Source: an uncultured Planctomycetota bacterium
GTDB lineage: Bacteria; Planctomycetota; Planctomycetia; Pirellulales; Thermoguttaceae
DNA length: 50,225 nucleotides
NCBI GenBank assembly: GCA_902786505.1
Contig: CADACS010000007.1
Span: forward strand, 1 to 50,225
Direction of reading: 5' to 3'
The position numbers and the translations under genes were made by a program. This document shows, piece after piece, positions 45,901-50,225 of this stretch. Below the pieces are notes generated by a model that saw only the letters and a list, made by a program, of their open reading frames with translations, did not search any database and was not told where the DNA came from. How positions within the stretch are numbered: position 1 is the first letter of the stretch; every line of letters starts with the position of its first letter.

Positions 45901-46723
45901 CCTCAAAAATAAACAGCGCCGCGAGATCGAAGAGGAACTCTTCTCGGTCAGCCGCGCGTCGGCGAAACGCGTTGAGCCGTACTACGCGCACATGCGCGAA
46001 CTGCTCGCGAAGATGTTCGAAGAAGAGAACGTCGCGATCGAGACGCTGCGCGCCAATCGGGAAGAGAAGATCGCGCGCAACGACCGTATTACGTCGAGCG
46101 ATATCCGCAAGATCCGCAAAGACGCGCCGACGCTCGCCGAGCTCTGCAACTGGCTCAATACGGAGCTCGACCAGAAGCTGACGGTCGAAGAGCTCTCCGA
46201 CTGGGACGTGCTGCTCCTCGAGAACCGCGTCGAGTCGATTATCGAGAGCCGGTTCAATTCGGAAATGCGCAAAGTCGAACGGTCGCTCATTCTCGGTATT
46301 CTGGACGCGTCCTGGAAAGAGCACCTGCTCGTTATGGACCACCTCAAGTCGAGCGTCGGGTTCCGAGGCTACGCGCAAGTCGACCCGAAAGTCGAGTACA
46401 AGCGCGAAGGTATGCGCGTCTTCGACGCGATGTGGAACGGCGTCTTCGAACGCGTTACCGATTACGTCTACCGTATCGAGCAGCTCGACGAGAACTTCAT
46501 CGGCTCGACCTGGTCGTCCGCGAACACGCCCGGCGCCGCCACGCATCAGCAGGCCGCGTCCCCGGAAGTTCAACAGACGCAGCGGCAGCAGGAAGAAGCG
46601 ATCGAGGCGAGTAAAGAGCGCAAGGTCGAGACCTACCGCAATAAGTCGCCGAAAGTCGGCCGCAACGATCCCTGCCCGTGCGGAAGCGGGAAGAAGTATA
46701 AGAATTGCTGCGGTAAGAACTGA
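42965..46723 (+). CDS. secA: Preprotein translocase ATPase SecA, extended planctomycetal form
   Basis: 1,252 aa against about 900 in E. coli. SecA drives preproteins through SecYEG using ATP. Visible are RTIGLRHYDVQMIGGMAL, the Walker A MMTGEGKTLVATLPAYL (about residues 121-137), DYLARRDMEWM, the Walker B IIDEVDNILIDEARTPLI and the preprotein-crosslinking domain. The second motor domain has TNMAGRGTDIILGGNPE and IGRCGRQGDPGEARF, and the helical scaffold has WKEHLLVMDHL at about residue 1117. The C-terminal zinc motif is DPCPCGSGKKYKNCCGKN, which binds SecB or ribosomes. Extra sequence sits at about residues 455-505 and about 740-1070, which accounts for the length. It has its own promoter and a terminator 32 bp after the stop. 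Confidence 0.97.
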   Translation: MDLQESLDGVGDFFGSISRWIENRITSMFGSSNERELKRIQPRVARINELEPTYQAMSDDDLRNQTVLFRKRLAAGETLDDLLEEAFAVCREASRRTIGLRHYDVQMIGGMALHEGKIAEMMTGEGKTLVATLPAYLNALEGKGVHVVTVNDYLARRDMEWMGPIYMALGLTVGSIQSNMSTADRQHSYSCDVTYGTNNEYGFDYLRDNMRYARRGDENFPSDAQQSQGRLHYAIIDEVDNILIDEARTPLIIAGPAHDDVSKYRAADKIAVQLEKDVDFEVNEKDHTTNLTDQGVRRAEHLAGVESFYTVGNMHWPHLIDNALKARYLYKKDVNYVIKDGEIVIVDDFTGRLMEGRTWSDGLHQAVEAKENVKVKEENQTLATITLQNFFKLYDKISGMTGTAMTEASEFWKIYKLDVLAIPPNRKVQRITKPDLIYRTEAEKYNAVVDEIERVHKWDELVDDQGNAFYGLIKKESDDEIEFQEKSDRDAKRVPRARIQSVRRKGRPILVGTVSIQKSELISSKLTQRGIKHQVLNAKPENVGREAEIVAQAGRLNAVTIATNMAGRGTDIILGGNPETLAWSIFQTKYPTRLDVPQDEWKKCVEEIEEREHMKAEGELVRSLGGLHIIGTERHEARRIDLQLIGRCGRQGDPGEARFYLSLEDDLVRIFAGDWVKNLLTKLGMEDGQAIESQMVTRRIEGAQKKREEYNFDIRKNLLEYDEVMDMQRKRVYSYRQRVLDGGNTKDFVLQMIEDQLSRHLDEFLSPNYGAEAYAAFAARQLNVEFEPKQFRAMNPGEAAEYAIEHARHMSHAGVLDAVEENLSDDVPEEEWNWQALAKTANARWRCTLRDSDLKKVGRDNVADFLIEKAEHFCDSVKLDSGANLLAPNYGVLTACRWLRDKFGVVIDPQEATKMEQNDFVALARQKTLEGYTEREARFPVLAGLAHFTIRDQNGKRYDREGVAAWAAQRFGVNLDVEDLKNKQRREIEEELFSVSRASAKRVEPYYAHMRELLAKMFEEENVAIETLRANREEKIARNDRITSSDIRKIRKDAPTLAELCNWLNTELDQKLTVEELSDWDVLLLENRVESIIESRFNSEMRKVERSLILGILDASWKEHLLVMDHLKSSVGFRGYAQVDPKVEYKREGMRVFDAMWNGVFERVTDYVYRIEQLDENFIGSTWSSANTPGAATHQQAASPEVQQTQRQQEEAIEASKERKVETYRNKSPKVGRNDPCPCGSGKKYKNCCGKN

Positions 46724-46754
46724 CGGCAGCGCAAATTGCGCGTTGAATAGACAG

Positions 46755-46793
46755 ACGCCCCGGCGGGTAGTTCAGCTCGCCGGGGCGTTTTTT
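46755..46793 (+). terminator. Intrinsic terminator of secA
   Basis: ACGCCCCGGCG (46755-46765) pairs perfectly with CGCCGGGGCGT (46778-46788), followed by six T. Confidence 0.92.
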
Positions 46794-46836
46794 AACGCTT
46801 AGCGCACAAGCCGCCGCAACGCGAAACGCCGCGCTC

Positions 46837-47112
46837 GCGGCCTTTTCTTGGCGGCGGGTTGTGCGCTTTGTTTTTTTGAAACGGCGTTTCGTTGTCTGTA
46901 ATCAACGTTTTAACCGGACGTTACGTCCGGCTGGGCGCCCTTTCGGGCGCGAGCGCGGCCTATTTCTTGGGGTCGGCTTGTGCGCTTTGTTTTCTTGAAA
47001 CGGCGTTTCGTTGTTTGTAATCCACGTTTTAACCGGACGTTACGTCCGGCTGGGCGCCCTTTCGGGCGCGAGCGCGGCCTTTTCTTGGGGTCGGCTTGTG
47101 CGCTTTGTTTTT
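46837..47112. repeat. Tandem repeat of about 119 bp with three hairpins per unit
   Basis: There are two full units (46837-46954 and 46955-47073) and a partial third (47074-47112). Each full unit contains GAAAC-GGC-GTTTC (46878-46890; 46997-47009), CCGGACG-TTA-CGTCCGG (46914-46930; 47033-47049) and GCGCCC-TTTC-GGGCGC (46935-46950; 47054-47069). It occupies the secA/DUF1559 intergenic region, ends just before the DUF1559 promoter and does not encode protein. Confidence 0.9.
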
Positions 47113-47136
47113 TTTCTTGCGCGGACGACTTGATGA

Positions 47137-47165
47137 TTGACGCCGGGGTTTCGTTTGTTTACAAT
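47137..47165 (+). promoter_or_regulatory. Promoter of the DUF1559 gene
   Basis: TTGACG (47137-47142), 17-bp spacer, TACAAT (47160-47165). The expected start near 47172 gives a leader of about 68 nt. Confidence 0.85.
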
Positions 47166-47239
47166 CGTTCTCGACGGGTTTCCGTCTGCTTTTAGCCTTT
47201 AATTATTCGTTTACATTCAGAAAGAGTGCGGAGGACGGT

Positions 47240-48232
47240 ATGCGGCGTAAGGGTATGAACGCGGGTTTTACTCTCGTTGAACTTCTGGTTGTCATCGCGA
47301 TCATCGGAATTCTAATAGGGCTCCTTCTTCCGGCTGTTCAAGCGGCGCGCGAAGCCGCGCGCCGCATGCAGTGCACGAACAATCTGAAGCAGTACGGGCT
47401 CGCCATGCACAGCTACGCGGATACGAACCAGTCGCATCTGCCGTTCGGCATGACCTATCCGACGAACGGCTGGAAAGATTTCGGCGGAATCGCGTGCGAA
47501 CGTTCCACGTGGGTTCCGCGAATTTGGCCCTTTATCGAGCAGCAGTCGCTCTATTCCCAGTACGACTTTCGAGTCGGATTCTACGCCGAGCCGAACTGCG
47601 CGTACAATAACCCCACCGCCTCCCGACCGGTCAATACGCCGGTGTCGTACTACTACTGCCCGAGCGACCGTCCGGGCGCGCTCTGGCGCGCGGACCCCTA
47701 TCCGCAGAGCCGCGGCAATTACGTCGTGAGCATGGGCAACGACTGGTTCTGGAATTCTACCAAGCCGAGCATGCCGTATAAGAACGACGGCTGGAAAGGC
47801 GCGCCGTTCTATCTCAATATCAGCACGACGCTTCAGGAGATCGTCGACGGCACGTCGAACACGCTTCTCATGTCCGAAGTCCTTTGCGCGGCGGATACGG
47901 CGTTCGACTTCCACGGCCAGCTCTTTAACGACGAAGGGCCCGGCTCCGGATTCATGACGGTAACCGGTCCGAACTCGTCGACGCCCGACAGCTGCTACTG
48001 CTATACTGGCGCGAGCGGGTCCTCGCTCAATACGAACGACCGCTATATTCCGTGCACGGGCACGCCTCTTTCCGGCGACGAACGCTATCAGGCGGCGCGC
48101 AGCAAGCATTCCGGGGGCGTCAATACGGCGCTTTGCGACGGATCCGTCCGTTTCGTTTCGGAAACGATCGAACTTGAAGTCTGGCGCGCGCTCGGCAGTA
48201 CAAAGGGCGGCGAAACGCGCGCGAGTCTGTAA
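47240..48232 (+). CDS. DUF1559-family pilin-like protein
   Basis: 330 aa. It opens with a type IV pilin/pseudopilin signal: a short basic leader, then GFTLVELLVVIAIIGILI with Glu at mature position 5, followed by LLPAVQAAREAARRMQCTNN, the hallmark of the DUF1559 family expanded in planctomycetes. The C-terminal CDGSVRFVSETIE is the matching family end motif. The prepilin leader would be cut by a PilD-type peptidase, leaving the protein membrane-anchored or assembled into a pseudopilus; the family's exact function is unsettled. GGAGG precedes the ATG. It has a near-consensus promoter, and a lipoprotein gene follows 13 bp after the stop, forming an operon. Confidence 0.96.
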   Translation: MRRKGMNAGFTLVELLVVIAIIGILIGLLLPAVQAAREAARRMQCTNNLKQYGLAMHSYADTNQSHLPFGMTYPTNGWKDFGGIACERSTWVPRIWPFIEQQSLYSQYDFRVGFYAEPNCAYNNPTASRPVNTPVSYYYCPSDRPGALWRADPYPQSRGNYVVSMGNDWFWNSTKPSMPYKNDGWKGAPFYLNISTTLQEIVDGTSNTLLMSEVLCAADTAFDFHGQLFNDEGPGSGFMTVTGPNSSTPDSCYCYTGASGSSLNTNDRYIPCTGTPLSGDERYQAARSKHSGGVNTALCDGSVRFVSETIELEVWRALGSTKGGETRASL

Positions 48233-48245
48233 GGAGGGCGCTTTT

Positions 48246-48662
48246 ATGAAGAAATATGTTCTGGCGGCGTTTGTCTTCGCGGTCGCGTTTACGTTTGCGG
48301 TCGGATGCGCGCCTAAAAAGAAGGAAGTCGAGATCGAAGGGACCGCGACGGTCGACGGAACCCCGATCGATCTGGGAATCGTCCAGTTCTTTAACGACAA
48401 GAGCGAAGGGGGCGGGAACGTCCAGGACGGGCGCTATACCGCCAAAGTACCGACCGGGGAACTGACCGTTCGCATTAGCGGATATCAGTACACCGGCCCC
48501 ATGCCGGAAGTACCCGAGCCTGCGCCGGGCGCGCCGCCGAGCGCGCCTCCGCAGCGGCCACGGAAAGCGATTACGCCCGAAGACATGTGGCAGAAGCCGA
48601 CGATGAAGATTACCGTCAATAAGGGCGGAACGTACGATCTGGAATTCAAATCGGAGAAGTAA
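48246..48662 (+). CDS. Small lipoprotein with transthyretin-like beta domain
   Basis: 138 aa from the ATG at 48246, which has AAGGAGG directly after the upstream stop codon; a longer in-frame start at 48174 lies inside the DUF1559 gene and is unlikely. The lipoprotein signal ends in FAVGC (Cys at residue 22), followed by Lys-rich APKKK. The body begins GTATVDGTPIDLGIVQFF and has GRYTAKVPTGELTVRI, a pattern typical of transthyretin/carboxypeptidase-regulatory-like beta-sandwich lipoproteins that follow DUF1559 genes in planctomycetes. A Pro-rich segment (about residues 88-108) interrupts the fold. It is probably an envelope-attached partner of the DUF1559 protein. Confidence 0.88.
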   Translation: MKKYVLAAFVFAVAFTFAVGCAPKKKEVEIEGTATVDGTPIDLGIVQFFNDKSEGGGNVQDGRYTAKVPTGELTVRISGYQYTGPMPEVPEPAPGAPPSAPPQRPRKAITPEDMWQKPTMKITVNKGGTYDLEFKSEK

Positions 48663-48718
48663 CGCTGCGCGAAGAATCGCGCGTTCCGATTCGCCGGAGC
48701 GCGCGGCCGAAGCAGAAA

Positions 48719-48747
48719 GCGTCCCGTTTCGCGACGGGGCGCTTTTT
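48719..48747 (+). terminator. Intrinsic terminator of the DUF1559-lipoprotein operon
   Basis: GCGTCCCGT (48719-48727) pairs with ACGGGGCGC (48734-48742; one G-T pair), followed by five T, about 57 bp after the lipoprotein stop. Confidence 0.85.
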
Positions 48748-48828
48748 GCTTTTATGCGCCCCCGGGTCGGCAAATAAATTTGGACGCAAAATAGGGGCCA
48801 ATTTGGGCCTTTTAGAGGGTGTTTCCGG

Positions 48829-48856
48829 TTGAAGAACGCGGGAAATCTGGTACAAT
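48829..48856 (+). promoter_or_regulatory. Promoter of gyrA
   Basis: TTGAAG (48829-48834), 16-bp spacer, TACAAT (48851-48856). The expected start is near 48863. The transcript would begin with a two-tier hairpin, GGCCCGCGC (48867-48875) pairing with GCGCGGGCC (48899-48907), then about 68 nt to the start codon. Confidence 0.8.
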
Positions 48857-48975
48857 ATTCCGAACAGGCCCGCGCAGCGCGCTCCTTGCGCGTATTTCGC
48901 GCGGGCCGACCCTGGCAACGTATCAGAATAAACGCGTGTTTCGCGTTTCGTATTTAAATCCGAGGAGACTTTCCC

Positions 48976-50225
48976 TTGGCAGACGACGATAATTTCGACG
49001 CGCCGGACAATCCGGACGAACTTAACGGCGGGAACGCCGACGACTTTGATCAGAACGGTTCCGAGGACGAATTCGACGGCGAACAGTCGCGGCCCGCAAG
49101 CGATAGACCGCTGCGGCCGATTATGAACGCGAACGGTCAGATGATTCTGCCCGACGGCTCGAAATTGGTTCAGATTCCAATTGAAGACGAGCTCAAAGGG
49201 AGCTATCTGACGTACGCGATGAGCGTTATTGTCAGCCGCGCGATTCCGGACGTTCGCGACGGTCTCAAGCCGTCGCAGCGGCGTATTCTCGTCGCCATGA
49301 ACGACCTCGGCATTGGTCCGCATTCGCAGCGCGTTAAGTGCGCGAAGATTTCCGGCGACGCGAGCGGCAATTACCATCCGCACGGGGAAGCGATTATCTA
49401 CCCGACGCTCGTGCGCATGGCGCAAGATTGGAACATGCGTCACGTTCTGGTCGACAAGCAGGGCAACTTCGGATCGATCGCCGGTCTGCCGCCCGCCGCG
49501 ATGCGTTATACGGAAGCGCGTCTTTCCGGATTCGCCATGGCGATGCTCGAGGACCTCAATCTTGACACGGTCGATTTCGTCCCGACGTACGACGAAACGC
49601 GCATGGAGCCGACCGTTCTGCCCTCGAAGGCGCCGAACCTGCTCGTTAACGGCGCCAACGGGATCGCCGTCGGTATGATGACGAGCATTCCTCCGCACAA
49701 TCTCGGCGAAGTGTGCGACGCGGCGGTCGCGATTATCGACGATCCCGACGTCTCGCCGTTCGACCTGCTGCGCCTGTGCCCCGGCCCGGACTTCCCGACC
49801 GGCGGTATAATCTGCGGAACGCGCGGAATTCGCCGGAGCTATCTGACGGGCCGCGGGAGCGTCGTCGTTCGCGCGCGCACGCGCGTTGAGACGAAAGGGA
49901 AGCGCACGCGCATTATCGTTTCGGAGATTCCGTATCAGCAGGCGCGCGACCGGATCGAAGAGAAGATCGCGGAGATGATTAACGACAACCGGATCAACGG
50001 AATCTCGGCGATCCGCAACGAGTCGGACCTCAAAGAGCCGGTCCGTCTCGTCCTCGAACTCAAGAAAGACGCCGATCCGAACGTCGTTCTCAATCAGCTC
50101 TATCAGTATACGCCGCTTCAAGATACGTTCTCGATTATCCTGCTCGCGCTCGTCGACGGCAAGCCGCGCGTGATGACGTTCAAAGAGCTTCTCGTGGAGT
50201 TCCTGCGCCACCGCCGGTCGGTTAT
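48976..50225 (+). CDS. gyrA: DNA gyrase subunit A (3' end outside the window)
   Basis: The first 416 residues are visible. TTG is the start, with GAGGAG eight bases upstream. Residues 1 to about 76 form an acidic Asp/Asn/Glu-rich extension absent from E. coli GyrA. The conserved core then starts at [19 protein letters not shown]. Gyrase introduces negative supercoils; subunit A cuts and rejoins DNA through the active-site Tyr in [12 protein letters not shown], here Tyr178 (E. coli Tyr122). The quinolone pocket reads [18 protein letters not shown], with Ala139 and Pro143 at the places of E. coli Ser83 and Asp87. The alternative, ParC/topoisomerase IV, cannot be excluded without the C-terminal domain, but the N-terminal sequence favours GyrA. 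Confidence 0.93.
   Translation, partial: MADDDNFDAPDNPDELNGGNADDFDQNGSEDEFDGEQSRPASDRPLRPIMNANGQMILPDGSKLVQIPIEDELKGSYLTYAMSVIVSRAIPDVRDGLKPSQRRILVAMNDLGIGPHSQRVKCAKISGDASGNYHPHGEAIIYPTLVRMAQDWNMRHVLVDKQGNFGSIAGLPPAAMRYTEARLSGFAMAMLEDLNLDTVDFVPTYDETRMEPTVLPSKAPNLLVNGANGIAVGMMTSIPPHNLGEVCDAAVAIIDDPDVSPFDLLRLCPGPDFPTGGIICGTRGIRRSYLTGRGSVVVRARTRVETKGKRTRIIVSEIPYQQARDRIEEKIAEMINDNRINGISAIRNESDLKEPVRLVLELKKDADPNVVLNQLYQYTPLQDTFSIILLALVDGKPRVMTFKELLVEFLRHRRSV

Noticed and set aside
46837..47112. Possible CRISPR or rho-independent terminator series
   Set aside because: Only two to three long units without spacers, and the hairpins lack T-runs; kept only as a tandem repeat finding.

Overview
The window looks like a chromosomal segment of a planctomycete (Planctomycetota, PVC superphylum). 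The evidence is a DUF1559 pilin-like protein followed by a small lipoprotein, an 11.5-kb gene whose product opens with the LExRxLLS-type N-terminal signature, a SecA of about 1,250 residues, several ECF sigma factors with membrane partners, and a GyrA whose quinolone-pocket sequence resembles that of Chlamydia. BspA-type leucine-rich-repeat proteins and a PL11 rhamnogalacturonan lyase fit an animal-gut or plant-polysaccharide habitat; this is inference. Base composition is GC-rich with strongly C/G-ending codons, which opens long antisense frames that are not genes.

Left part (1-9.2 kb): the 3' part of a BspA-like LRR gene broken by a 65-bp tandem duplication, a shared bidirectional terminator, a Sel1-repeat secreted protein, a pyruvate kinase/Ca2+ antiporter pair, a second BspA-like LRR gene, a (CTAT)11 microsatellite upstream of it, and a small LRR-gene remnant.

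Middle-left (9.2-21.1 kb): a leftward run of five genes headed by an ECF sigma factor (sigma, one-TM protein, 485-aa membrane-anchored protein, RND membrane-fusion protein, RND pump). After it come mgtE with a near-consensus promoter and long leader, a candidate small RNA, and a second ECF sigma factor overlapping an unusual 636-aa anti-sigma protein.

Middle-right (21.5-31 kb): a secreted or anchored alpha/beta hydrolase, the PL11 lyase, an orphan GspE/PilB ATPase, a glycine-rich EF-hand protein whose promoter interlocks face-to-face with that of gspE, an SDR oxidoreductase, and a TraB/GumN-like secreted protein.

Right part (31-50.2 kb): a giant exported protein (about 3,823 aa) with a complete trypsin-like catalytic triad embedded among beta-type repeats and Asn-rich linkers, preceded by an array of perfect hairpins. 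It is followed by secA, a 119-bp tandem hairpin repeat, the DUF1559/lipoprotein pair and the start of gyrA, which runs off the window. No tRNA, rRNA, CRISPR array, transposase or prophage gene was recognised. Names rest on recognisable motifs read by eye; no database search was run.
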